Source: Natrinema sp. SYSU A 869 (lineage in GTDB: Archaea > Halobacteriota > Halobacteria > Halobacteriales > Natrialbaceae). Taken from it: DNA of 64,000 bases. Each line of letters begins with the position of its first letter. The first letter of the stretch is position 1. Location of the stretch: contig NZ_CP082248.1 in NCBI RefSeq assembly GCF_019879105.1, forward strand, positions 186,001-250,000. Direction: 5' to 3'. This document shows, in pieces, positions 35,919 through 44,633 of the stretch. Both the position numbers and the translations under genes were made by a program. The notes under the pieces were generated by a model. It was not told where the DNA came from. It was given only the letters and a program-made list of their open reading frames with translations, and ran no database searches.

Positions 35919-36378
35919 CGCGGGTGGTCCATACTTATTTGACGTCGGAGTGATCGCCCTCGCACACACAGAGGCCCCAGTTCGTGATGCCGCACTCTCG
36001 TACGTCCGAGATGCCATTGCTGGCGACATAGATGCCGTTGTTCCGTATCCTGCGCTGTTCGGAGCACACACTGTTCTCACGACGTACTACGGACGATCGA
36101 ACGCGGACACGTCTCGGCTTCTACAGAACTTCATGGACGCGAAGCGAATTCACTGGTACGACCGAATTCCTGAAGAGATCGTCTGCGGTGGATTCGCTCG
36201 AGCACGCACTGCGAACATTGACGGATGGGACGGATACTATGCACAGGTAGCGATTGACGAGGGGGTGAACACGGTTCTGACGATTGACGATGACTTCGAA
36301 CGATTCGATGCGTTCGCTACCGAGATTATTCTCTCACCGGACGAATTTAGCGAACTGAACCGGTTTCTTGAAAAATAA
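35911..36378 (+). CDS. vapC: PIN-domain RNase toxin (VapC)
   Basis: A 155-residue PIN protein. The first acidic residue lies in YLFDVGVIALAH, and the later acidic cluster is VNTVLTIDDDFERFD; ARTANIDGWDGYYAQVAIDE supplies further acidic residues. The real start is ATG 35911 (MSDAGGPYLF), overlapping vapB. VapC toxins cleave tRNA or rRNA when VapB is degraded. Confidence 0.87.
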   Translation: MSDAGGPYLFDVGVIALAHTEAPVRDAALSYVRDAIAGDIDAVVPYPALFGAHTVLTTYYGRSNADTSRLLQNFMDAKRIHWYDRIPEEIVCGGFARARTANIDGWDGYYAQVAIDEGVNTVLTIDDDFERFDAFATEIILSPDEFSELNRFLEK

Positions 36379-36531
36379 TCCCAGACATAGTTTTGAATAT
36401 GGTCTTCGTGAGCGACTGAAGAAGTCCTGGGACTCGCTCTCGAGTGCCATTAGCGCGCAGAGTTCTGCCTCAGTGTACATAGCGTTGCAATAGAACGAAC
36501 TAAATATATCTGACTTCGTAACGAGCAATCG

Positions 36532-36729
36532 CTATTCGAGCGATTCGACGAGGACGGTCGAGCCATCTTCGAGGTCGTCCATCGCTTCCAGAATCCGTTG
36601 CAACTGCTCGTCGACACCTTCGAGCAACTGTTCGGCGTCCTCGATCAACTCAGCGACACGCTCATCATTCGGCGGTGAATCCGATTCAACAGCCGAAACA
36701 AGGGCGGTTGTCGTCTCGTGGTCAGAGAC
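36532..36729 (-). pseudogene. short coiled-coil protein, start codon missing
   Basis: The frame reads ETTTALVSAVESDSPPNDER, then VAELIEDAEQLLEGVDEQLQ and LEAMDDLEDGSTVLVESLE, a heptad-like acidic helix. It opens straight after a TGA with a GTC codon and no ATG, GTG or TTG, so the start is lost or sequenced wrongly. No family recognised. Confidence 0.4.
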
Positions 36730-36897
36730 TCAGTCAAAGAAGACCGCGATGGGGGTGTACACCAACTGTTCGTCTACCAGGATACCGAAGACAAAGAGAA
36801 ACAAACACGCCGCGATCTCGAGGACCGATTTGACGATGATCTCTACAAGCTCGATGCTCGGGAAGCCATATATCTTGCTGGGATGTTCACGGTATGA
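36715..36897 (+). pseudogene. C-terminal fragment of unknown protein
   Basis: The frame contains VHQLFVYQDTEDKEKQTRRD and LYKLDAREAIYLAGMF, protein-like and charged, ending at a TGA at 36895-36897. No start is visible, and it overlaps the coiled-coil relic on the other strand. Probably a leftover of a deleted gene. Confidence 0.3.
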
Positions 36898-37011
36898 GGA
36901 GAATTCTATGATACGCTCAGAAGATACAACCTAAACTAGTCTATTACCATATGTCGGAATCAATTACAATCTCCACTAGTTTATTATTACCTATGTTGAA
37001 TTGATGGTTGC

Positions 37012-37374
37012 ATGCCACAATTGACCCGACGATCGATCCTGAAGAAAAGTACTATGACGGCCGCTGTCGGTGTGGGTGGCGCTTCGGTGCTGGCCGGTTC
37101 GGCCGCTGCCGCCGAGTGCCGGCTCGCCATCTACTCCGAAGGCGGTCGCGGCCAGTACGAGATCGTGATTGACGACGGGAGTATCGAGAAGACCGACCAC
37201 GAATTCTACGATGACGACACGGAGGATCTGGGCGACAAGACTCGAGTATCTGGCCAGGTCACCGACGGCTGGAGCGGTTCCAACAAGGACGTTTACATCT
37301 ACCAGGGGTCCTGTGACGACTCTGATCTCACCATCGATCAACTTGACTCGAACGTCAATTACCGCTGGGAGTAA
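37012..37374 (+). CDS. Tat-exported small protein
   Basis: 120 residues. The N-terminus has the twin-arginine motif LTRRSILKK followed by a hydrophobic stretch (AAVGVGGASVLAGSAAAA), so export by Tat is likely; the site probably lies after AAAA near residue 34. The mature part is acidic and beta-rich (YSEGGRGQYEIVIDDG, KDVYIYQGSCDDSDL). No lipobox Cys follows the hydrophobic stretch at the expected place, although a Cys lies at residue 36. Function unknown. Confidence 0.75.
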   Translation: MPQLTRRSILKKSTMTAAVGVGGASVLAGSAAAAECRLAIYSEGGRGQYEIVIDDGSIEKTDHEFYDDDTEDLGDKTRVSGQVTDGWSGSNKDVYIYQGSCDDSDLTIDQLDSNVNYRWE

Positions 37375-37502
37375 CGGATAGGCACCAGTAGACGCCCCGA
37401 CGAAAACCGTTGAGAGCGCAGGCGGGACGAGTTTCGGCGTTCACGCCCGAAACACCCGCTTTGTCGATTCGTTGTCTGTTTGCAAATATACCTTGCGGAA
37501 CA

Positions 37503-37733
37503 GGCACTGTCTAGATAAGAGAAACCGCAATACAGGGAGGTGATGAAGTGACGATATCGATTGTAAAACTACCATCTTGGATCTGATATAGGCGGACTCT
37601 GTTCTACGAGCAGCGATAATTCGGCTGCTTCAGCAAACTTCCATAACCAGTGACAATTTCAGATCTCACAGGTAATGATGTAACAGGCTCTAAAACGCTC
37701 CTATACGCCGGAATCGAGTGACTAGACAGTGCC
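37503..37733. mobile_element. MITE, copy B (231 bp)
   Basis: Ends are GGCACTGTCTAGAT and ACTAGACAGTGCC. The interior is over 85 percent identical by eye to copy C at 41143-41373. It lies at the 3' end of the gene at 37722-37964 and supplies that gene's last codons and stop (GGC ACT GTC TAG). Confidence 0.8.
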
Positions 37734-37964
37734 ATAATATTCTTCAAAATATCGAGGATAGTTCCCCATCGTGCTATCAGCCAAGTTGCGATCCATGTAT
37801 TCGATGATCGTGATCGCGTGTTGGATATTCTTCAGACGTTCGTCGTGAGTGTTGTACTGCCCGAGATCAAGTAATTCGATGTCAAGTCCTTCATCTCGAA
37901 TCAGGCATTCGTCGACGCAGTCTCCCAATATCAAGAACTCGCGGAAACAGTCCAAGCACTCCAC
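37722..37964 (-). CDS. unknown small protein, 3' end rewritten by a MITE
   Basis: 80 residues: CLDCFREFLILGDCVDE, then GLDIELLDLGQYNTHDERLK and EYMDRNLADSTMGNYPRYFE. It is helical and Cys-rich at the N-terminus. The end YYGTV-stop is encoded by the MITE terminal repeat, so the original C-terminus is lost. No family recognised. Confidence 0.45.
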   Translation of the reverse strand: MECLDCFREFLILGDCVDECLIRDEGLDIELLDLGQYNTHDERLKNIQHAITIIEYMDRNLADSTMGNYPRYFEEYYGTV

Positions 37965-37967
37965 AGG

Positions 37968-38375
37968 ATGGGTGTTCTCTCAGCCTATTCCCTCCCCTCT
38001 TCTGAGGATCCCGAACTGGAGCCCGAAGATCCATACACGCCTTCGGCTTCCCTCTACGATCGAACAGTTGATCCACACGAACCCATCCGGAATGATGTTT
38101 ACGAGATCCAGTCGCTCCTTGCTCAGTACCTGTTCGCAGCGACCGTAGACCAAGGCGAACTCTCTGAGAACCTGTCTGAGACAGAAAAGAAGCAGATCCG
38201 TTTTGGGTTAGCACTGATGGTCGGGTTTGCTGCCGTCCTCCCTGTCGGTCTAATATTCGGCTACGTGGCGATCCCCGTTGGAGTGGGTGCGGGGGCTTGG
38301 AGCTCCAGAGAACTCGACGAATACTATGATATTAAGAAGCGGCAGCAGCTCCCCGAGGACGAGTCCGATAGTTGA
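37968..38375 (+). CDS. small membrane protein
   Basis: 135 residues. The first 60 are Pro- and acid-rich and less convincing; a helical region then follows (DVYEIQSLLAQYLFAATVDQ, NLSETEKKQIRFGLAL), and one or two transmembrane segments (ALMVGFAAVLPVGLIFGYVA, VGVGAGAW) come before an acidic tail. It is divergent from 37722-37964 by 3 nt. Function unknown. Confidence 0.55.
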   Translation: MGVLSAYSLPSSEDPELEPEDPYTPSASLYDRTVDPHEPIRNDVYEIQSLLAQYLFAATVDQGELSENLSETEKKQIRFGLALMVGFAAVLPVGLIFGYVAIPVGVGAGAWSSRELDEYYDIKKRQQLPEDESDS

Positions 38376-38484
38376 AAATCAGGATCTCTTCCACACGTAC
38401 ACCGGCCCTTGGAGGTCTTCTCCTAGTCTGACTAACCGAGAATCAGAACCGATCCGTAGTTATGGGTTTCAGAGCCGATTATCC

Positions 38485-39876
38485 CTACTCCGACGCGACC
38501 GGGTCAACGATGCGTTCGAGAGTGAACAACTGCAGGTCGTCACGGTCAGCCGCTTCATCACGAACAGATTGCGTGAACCCGCTTCGCGCGAACAGCGCAT
38601 ACTCGTGCTCTACCTCGCCATCATCAGGCGACCATCGAATCTCATCTGTGTGGTCTTCAAGCGAGGCGAGCGCACCGTAATCGAGTGGCGCGGACGTGAA
38701 CTTGCACTCACCCGTTACCATCGTCCCGTCTGCATCGAACCCAACCACATCCACCTCGTACTCGTTGTACCACCAGCGGCCGATATCGGTGAACATCAGC
38801 TCGGGATAGAGATCCGGGAGTATGTCCTGACAGCGATTTTCAAACTCCTGACTCACGAAGTCCGCCAGTTCCGGTTCGATGACCGTCTCGTAGGCGTCGG
38901 CACCCAATCGCTCGTAGCGGTCTTCGTTGCCGTAGACGAACCGGAACCAAAACCTGAACAACGGATCGAGAATGCGGTACCGCCCTCGGCGTGACTTCGT
39001 CTTGTCCTCCGTCACCGGGACCTCACGTTCGACCAGTCGCAGTCGCTCCAGTTTCTGCGTGTACGTCGAAATCTGTTTGCCATCGATCCCGACTGTTTGT
39101 GCAATCTCGTTCGACGCGGTGTTCCCGGCAGCAATCGCTTTCAGGATGGCAAAGTATCGATTCGGCTCCGTCAGCTCAGTACGGAGCACGTATTCCGGTT
39201 CATCATGCAGGAATCCCTGCCGTGACAGCAGCGACTGCTGGATGACTGTTTCGAGGTCACCATCCAGATCGATGCCGTCCAAATAGTACGGTGTCCCGCC
39301 AAACACGCCCCACGCGAACAGGAGTTGTTCGGGGGTATAGCTCTCGGGAAAGAACGTCCGCACGGCAGCAAAGTCGAGCTGTCGAAGATCGATTTTCTCG
39401 GTGAACCGGCCATACAACGGACTGTTTCCGAGGAGTGTCGCCTCCTCCATCATACTGATCGAGGATCCGACGAGCACGAGCGTCACGCCCGTGTCACGCA
39501 ACTCTTGATCCCAGAGTCGCTGGATAACCGATGGGAGACTCTCGTCGGCGTCAATCAGGTACGGGAACTCGTCCAGCACGATGACTGCATCCTGATCAGC
39601 GAGATACCCGAGTAGCGATTCCCACTCGCTCTCGATCCGGTCGATCCCTGGAAACGACTCAGCCGCTACGTCCACGAACGCGTCCAGTTGGATCTGCCGG
39701 GTTGTTTCGGTTGCCTGGTACAGAACGGCGTCATCGCGGTTTGTTAGTGACTCTCGGACGAGTTCGGTCTTTCCGAGACGGCGACGCCCGAAAATCACGA
39801 CCATGTCAGCGTCGTCCGACTCGTAACAACCTCGAAGCCGACTGAGTTCATCTTCCCGATCCACGAATCGCTCCAT
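38485..39876 (-). CDS. archaeal AAA-type ATPase with C-terminal DUF234 domain
   Basis: A 463-residue P-loop ATPase of the archaeal MJ/PH family. Walker A is FGRRRLGKTELV near residue 28, Walker B is AVIVLDEFPYLIDADES near 95, and a sensor lies in VTLVLVGSSISMM. Residues 255-310 are a winged helix (GNTASNEIAQTVGIDGKQIS), and the DUF234 restriction-like domain (VDVVGFDADGTMVTGECKF) ends the protein. I start it at ATG 39876 (MERFVDREDEL). Such ATPases are often encoded on mobile DNA; substrate unknown. Confidence 0.88.
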   Translation of the reverse strand: MERFVDREDELSRLRGCYESDDADMVVIFGRRRLGKTELVRESLTNRDDAVLYQATETTRQIQLDAFVDVAAESFPGIDRIESEWESLLGYLADQDAVIVLDEFPYLIDADESLPSVIQRLWDQELRDTGVTLVLVGSSISMMEEATLLGNSPLYGRFTEKIDLRQLDFAAVRTFFPESYTPEQLLFAWGVFGGTPYYLDGIDLDGDLETVIQQSLLSRQGFLHDEPEYVLRTELTEPNRYFAILKAIAAGNTASNEIAQTVGIDGKQISTYTQKLERLRLVEREVPVTEDKTKSRRGRYRILDPLFRFWFRFVYGNEDRYERLGADAYETVIEPELADFVSQEFENRCQDILPDLYPELMFTDIGRWWYNEYEVDVVGFDADGTMVTGECKFTSAPLDYGALASLEDHTDEIRWSPDDGEVEHEYALFARSGFTQSVRDEAADRDDLQLFTLERIVDPVASE

Positions 39877-40294
39877 ATTCTCTGACTTGCGTCCAACCAA
39901 ATAAAACTCTCGAATAGACTAATACAGAATAGGCTAATTGGGAATTGGCTAACTGAAGATTGTTCCCCAGACATACTACGGTGACAGCAGAAACAGCCCT
40001 CTATCGCCGTGGCGACTACAAGGACGACCGATATCTCGGTACCGACAAGTGGCCGGCTGCTACCGTGTGTCGCTTATCCGTCGTCTCGATAGTCCAGTAC
40101 TTGACTGGCATACCCGGCATCGTTCCGATCGCTCTCTGCAACGGCTTCGAACGAAGAGCCTCAGTGGTGTTCGGCATACTACATAGCTCCCATTCAACCA
40201 GAAATACCTCCTTGATTGATCGTCCATCACTCGATAGTCAGTACTGATAGCCATCAATAGTGTAAATTCAAACCACTGAGATGCCTTACTATCC
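39877..40294. other. intergenic, no gene supported
   Basis: About 420 bp. Short open frames on both strands lack protein-like features. No repeat or RNA gene was recognised. Confidence 0.35.
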
Positions 40295-40474
40295 ATGGAG
40301 TTACAACAGAATTTCGACCGTCTCAAGCTGTTTGTCGACGACGGTGAGACGCCGATCGATGGATACCCGCCCAGACAGGAAGTTGGTGTAAAGCCGGGAG
40401 ACGGTCTTTATCGCTCATATTTAGCGGGTGCGAACGATTCTGGTACTTCTCAAGACACCCCTCGTTTTCAGTGA
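40295..40474 (+). CDS. possible small protein ending in an ORB-like box
   Basis: From ATG 40295 the frame reads MELQQNFDRLKLFVDDGETP and GVKPGDGLYRSYLAG, which is protein-like, but the last ten residues are encoded by the ORB-like repeat starting at 40455. It may be a truncated gene. No family recognised. Confidence 0.25.
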   Translation: MELQQNFDRLKLFVDDGETPIDGYPPRQEVGVKPGDGLYRSYLAGANDSGTSQDTPRFQ

Positions 40475-40555
40475 AAACGTATCGACGGACACCCCTGATT
40501 TTCAGTGAAAGAGTCGGCAGGAACACAGGGATACCCTCGTTTTCAGTGAAAGCGG
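40455..40555. repeat. three ORB-like boxes downstream of the split orc1/cdc6
   Basis: Three direct copies of CCCTCGTTTTCAGTGAAA-like sequence at 40455-40479, 40489-40513 and 40532-40555 (the middle one has CCCTGATTTTCAGTGAAA). The inverted form TTTCACTGAAAACGAGGGG occurs at 42476-42504. The core plus C-string is the usual shape of haloarchaeal ORBs. Confidence 0.65.
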
Positions 40556-40561
40556 GGAACG

Positions 40562-42080
40562 CTACACCGACGATTCCGAAAGCGCATTTAGAACATCATT
40601 TTGGGTTTCCGATGATTCGATACACGCGGCCAGGACCACGTCAGGATCATGCAGTAATCGATGGGTCCGATAACTGCCCTCTCCTTTCCCACCACCAGTG
40701 TGGCGGCTTTTCGTAATCTCTGGAAGCGTCCACTTTTTCATCAGATCCAGTATGCGCTGATGAGTAAGCGATTCACCAGACGCGATTTCAGCGACGATAC
40801 AATAGGTATCGTACAGTTCGCCGGTCGAGAATGAATCACTGAGCTTCGATTTGGTCAGATACGCGAGTGCATAGAGCGCATATCGGGAGTGCGGCGTTCC
40901 GTTTTTGATGACCTGTATTGAGCGATTCAGATCGCTATACTCGTCAGCCTGTCGAACGTGATCCTCAGTCACGCGATCGCTTTCGTCTTTCTCTGCGAGC
41001 TTGCCCGCTGAAGGATATCGAGTGCGCGTCGTGCGTCGCCGTAGTCGCGAGCTGCAAGCGCGGATGCGAGTTGGATAACGCCATCCTCGAGCACGCCATC
41101 TTTGAACGCGTCACTTCGACGCTCAAGGATTGCCTGCAACTGGGCACTGTCTAGATAAGAGAAACCGCAATACGGGAAGGTGATGATGTGACGGTATCGG
41201 CTGTAAAATCACCATATTGGATCTGATATAGGGGACTCTGTTCCACGAGGAGCGACAATTCGGCTGCTTCAGCAAATTTCTCATAAGCAGTGACAATCTC
41301 AGATTTCACCGGGAATGCTGTAGCAGGCTCTGAAACGCTGCTATACGTCGGAATCGAGTAACTAGACAGTGCCTGCAACTGATTTGCGTCGTAGGGTGGG
41401 AAGATGATTGGATCGTCCTGAAAACTCGAGGCAACGCGCTCATCGGAGGAACCGAAGTAATCAGTTTTGTTACTTATTGCGATAACTGAAATGTAACAGC
41501 CCGTCTTCCCCGCCTCTTCGGATCGCGAGAGTTTCGACAAGATCTCAGCCGTATCATCACCGAGTTTGTCGATCTCATCAAGAATCACGATCAGTGAATC
41601 GGTCTCATGGAGGAGACCATCTGAGTTCCAGAGTGCGTCGTAATATCGACTTGCACCGACGCCTTCCTTTGGGATGTAGCGGTCAGGCTCAATCGCATCG
41701 CGTACTTCAAAGGCCATCGTTCGGGCAGCTCGTGTCTCAGTGTTATACTGATCACAGTCGACGTAAGCAGCTGTTAGGTCGGTCCCCTGCATCTGTGCGA
41801 TGCCTCGAGCACGACCGGTGACGTGTTTCGCGACGAGTGACTTGCCGGTCCCCGTTTTCCCGAACAAGAAGCCACTCTCCGGTGGATCACCAAACGCTGC
41901 CGGTTTTAAGAGCGCTTCAACAGTCTCGATCTCTCGGTCGCGACTGACGATTCGATCTTTTTGTGGGACGTGTTGCGGTCGGAGGAGTTCACGACGACGA
42001 AAAATGGACGTAGCCTCATCTGCCATCGGGTCATCCTGAAGATCCTCGACTGAGGGAGTCGGGATTGGATCGTTACCCAT
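40562..42080 (-). pseudogene. Orc1/Cdc6 initiator split by a MITE
   Basis: The 5' part encodes the AAA+ domain: Walker A FLFGKTGTGKSLVAKHV, Walker B LIVILDEIDKLGDDT and sensor 1 YISVIAISNKTDYF. At FPPYDANQLQA the MITE 41143-41373 interrupts it, with an 8-bp target duplication TGCAACTG. The frame resumes with QLQAILERRSDAF and ARRALDILQRA; adding one A (minus strand) near 41001 then restores LAEKDESDRVTEDHVRQADE and the winged-helix end. The intact protein would be about 425 residues. As it stands the product would stop inside the MITE. Confidence 0.88.
41143..41373. mobile_element. MITE, copy C (231 bp), inside orc1/cdc6
   Basis: Terminal inverted repeats GGCACTGTCTAGAT and ACTAGACAGTGCC, flanked by the direct duplication TGCAACTG at 41135-41142 and 41374-41381. 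No gene inside. The perfect 8-bp duplication shows it moved as a unit, presumably driven by a transposase encoded elsewhere. Confidence 0.9.
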
Positions 42081-42106
42081 TAGCTAGGGTATTCTAGACT
42101 ACCACA

Positions 42107-42440
42107 TTGACATCCTCCTCCGCGTTCACGCGGAGGAATCCCGAGCGGTGGGAGTTTCAGGTCTGCAACCACGGATGCCGCCACTTCACGGGAGTCCGCG
42201 TCTCACCCAGCCATCGTGGTCGGTGGCTGACTGGCGGTGCCAAACCGCCGTTACTCCTATCCTCGGTGTCGTTGCCCCCCATCTGTTGTTTTTGCCATCA
42301 GGGAGTCGCTGACACGTCGCCAGACTTGGAGTTATCGTCGGGCTTGCTCAGGCCGGCGGGCACAAGGCGAACCCTTCGAGGATTCGCGTTCACCGCGTCG
42401 GCGTTTCGGATACTGCCTCGTTATCGTGTATACGTATCTC
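42107..42440 (-). mobile_element. IS200/IS605-type element, subfamily 2, right-end part
   Basis: Begins TTGACATCCTCCTCCGCG with the hairpin CCTCCGCG-TTCA-CGCGGAGG and matches the right 330 bp of 17471-18034 read in reverse. No left-end hairpin was found, so it looks truncated. It lies between the split orc1 gene and the ORB-like box at 42476. No transposase frame. Confidence 0.65.
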
Positions 42441-42475
42441 TACTTGCCATCGTGATCGCTTTCGCACGCTCTCTG

Positions 42476-42504
42476 TCTTTCACTGAAAACGAGGGGTGTG
42501 TCTG
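42476..42504. repeat. ORB-like box upstream of the split orc1/cdc6
   Basis: TCTTTCACTGAAAACGAGGG plus a GTGTGTCTG string, inverted relative to the three boxes at 40455-40555. Together they suggest a second origin tied to the split initiator gene. Confidence 0.6.
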
Positions 42505-42537
42505 TCTTTGCAAAGAGGGCGATAGTCTCGGGGAGTA

Positions 42538-42744
42538 GTATCCAAGAAGAGAGACAGTGGCAGTGCCCTCGAGCGCCCTAAGGTTCGAAGATATATCGTT
42601 GCAGCTGTCTCTATTCAGGATATTTCGCTTAACCAACGCTCGATACGCACTGCTCTTTCTGTTGGTCAAAGCGGAAACTGCCTAACTTCTCTTCGATGCC
42701 TCATGACAGAGGGCCTTGAGTTGAGTAACTTGGACACTGGTTGA
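42538..42744 (+). pseudogene. relic of a helix-turn-helix protein
   Basis: A 68-codon frame with no start reads VRRYIVAAVSIQDISLNQRS and RTALSVGQSGNCLTSLRCLM, a helical pattern of DNA-binding type. It ends at 42744. Evidence is weak. Confidence 0.25.
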
Positions 42745-42797
42745 AATTGGAACTCTTTTTCATGAGTCGCATGGGAATCCAACTCTCAATGTTACTC

Positions 42798-43150
42798 TCA
42801 TTTGTCTGAGCATTCCAAAACACAAGTTATTATCGAAGTAACAATTAGCGAAAGTACACCTTCTACGACCGGGGTGACGACCTCGAGTAACTCATCCCGA
42901 CAGCTTCGAAGCGTATTCGGCAATGTTCCTGCGATATCGGCAATCCGACGCTGAGACAGACAGAACCCAGCTCGCTCGGCAGCGAGATACAGACACCCCG
43001 CTACGACGCCACTTGGCCGGTAGCCGATCATGAGCCCAGTTTCCCTCTTTCTGTGCGAGCTCGAGCGCTCGTCGACGTACGTGGTTTGGGACTTCGAGTT
43101 CCGCGTTGATCTCGAGCCCGTGTGGTGCGTCTTGGTGGGTGATTACAGGG
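42798..43150 (-). pseudogene. C-terminal fragment of transcription initiation factor B
   Basis: GYRPSGVVAGCLYLAAERAG followed by LSQRRIADIAGTLPNTLRSC is the second cyclin repeat of archaeal TFB. The upstream frame (LEINAELEVPNHVRRRALEL) is offset by one base at about 43040. The N-terminal zinc ribbon and first cyclin repeat are missing and the end drifts from the family. It is a relic of a TFB paralogue. Confidence 0.6.
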
Positions 43151-43336
43151 TATGAGCACGCTGGAACCTCGCAAACTCACGCAATAGGTATTTTATATAT
43201 GAAATTACACTTTCCGGGGATGGGAAGGAAGCAAATCCGATCGCGGATACGGGTCCCGGCGCTCCGTGTATAATTTCCAACGAAACTCTGTACCCGAAAA
43301 CGTATCTTCATAATGTAAATTATCGGCGTTCTCCAT

Positions 43337-44530
43337 ATGGATGTGAATCGTTCACTCACTATCTCACTCGTCGTATTCATAGCCGTCTCACTGACCATTG
43401 CTCCGGTACTCGCACAGGAGGGTAAGATGGGTGAAAAGGAAGAAAGCGAAGGCGGTATCGAAGGTGTAATCGAGGGATTCATCGAGGCTCAGGGGACGAT
43501 CGGTGCGGTACTCATCCTTTTCGGAGGTATCACGTTACTCATGGTGAGTACCGAGAAACTGATCAGCTATCTCGCCCGCGCGTCGCTCAGTATGAAGATG
43601 TCGTTGTTCGCGCTGGCGATCATCTTCACCGGGTTCGAGTTCGACGACACGATTCTTGCACTCGTACTCTCGTCCGGTGAACTGGAAGGCGCTGCCCTGG
43701 GGACGGCGCTTGGGACAGGTCTGGCGATTACCGGCGTCACACTTGCGGGGGCGGCTATCGTCCGCCCGTTCCCAGTCGACCTCCCCACGGACTATCTCGT
43801 CATTTTTGCGCTGTCGCCGCTCGTCCTCGTTCCCTTCGTCCTTCTCGGAACGCTGACGTTCGTTCACGGGATGATTTTGACGGGGTTCTTTATTTTCTCG
43901 TTTGCCTATTTCATTCTCCGGGAGCGTCAGCGCGACGTCCCCGTGTTCCGAAACACTGAATTCGGGCAGGAAATCCAAGACATCCGGACGGACGGCGGAA
44001 TGGCCAGATCCAATTCGCTCGAGGAGATCCCCGAGGATCGACTGCTCGGAAATTTAGCCGATTCCGGAACCGTGTGGCTTGGTCTCTCTGTTATCGCTCT
44101 CGCCGGCATCGTCTTCGCGGCGATGTTGCTCGAAGGCGGGTCCGAAGTCGTGATCGAAGGATTCGGCATCAATCAGACTGTTTTCGGGGCGACGTTTCTC
44201 ACGCTGATCCTCACGTTCGAGGACATCATGCTCACTATCGAACCGATCCGACGGGGGTTCCCCGAGATCGGCGTCGGAAACATGATCGGAAGTGTACTCT
44301 TCTCGGTGACGGGGAACGTCGGCGTGATCATGTTCTTCAGCGAGGTCAGTATCGAATCGTCCGTGCTGACGTTACATCTCCCCGCAGTGATTATCGTGAC
44401 AGCTCTCGCCGCGTACTTCCTCTACGAAGGCCACCTGAAGCGGTGGCACGGCTTTCTGCTCGGTGGCCTCTATATCGCTTACTGGATAATCGCGATCTTC
44501 GTGTTCGGCGGAGTGCCGATCAGTGGCTGA
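43337..44530 (+). CDS. cation/calcium exchanger (CaCA family)
   Basis: A 397-residue membrane protein with an N-terminal hydrophobic segment and two halves. Alpha-repeat 1 is FTGFEFDDTILALVLSSGEL near residue 97; alpha-repeat 2 is FEDIMLTIEPIRRGFPEIGV with GNMIGSVLFSVTGNVGV near 310. Each has acidic residues in place of the usual E in the ion site. About eleven hydrophobic helices are visible. Probable sodium/calcium or related exchange at the cell membrane. Confidence 0.85.
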   Translation: MDVNRSLTISLVVFIAVSLTIAPVLAQEGKMGEKEESEGGIEGVIEGFIEAQGTIGAVLILFGGITLLMVSTEKLISYLARASLSMKMSLFALAIIFTGFEFDDTILALVLSSGELEGAALGTALGTGLAITGVTLAGAAIVRPFPVDLPTDYLVIFALSPLVLVPFVLLGTLTFVHGMILTGFFIFSFAYFILRERQRDVPVFRNTEFGQEIQDIRTDGGMARSNSLEEIPEDRLLGNLADSGTVWLGLSVIALAGIVFAAMLLEGGSEVVIEGFGINQTVFGATFLTLILTFEDIMLTIEPIRRGFPEIGVGNMIGSVLFSVTGNVGVIMFFSEVSIESSVLTLHLPAVIIVTALAAYFLYEGHLKRWHGFLLGGLYIAYWIIAIFVFGGVPISG

Positions 44531-44633
44531 CTCGCCGTCACGAGCGTTTGGTCGGACTTTTTTACGTGTGGTACCGACAGCAATCGGGAAGGCCCGGAAA
44601 TTTGATTTCTCGTCAGTCTAATATCTACTCGAG

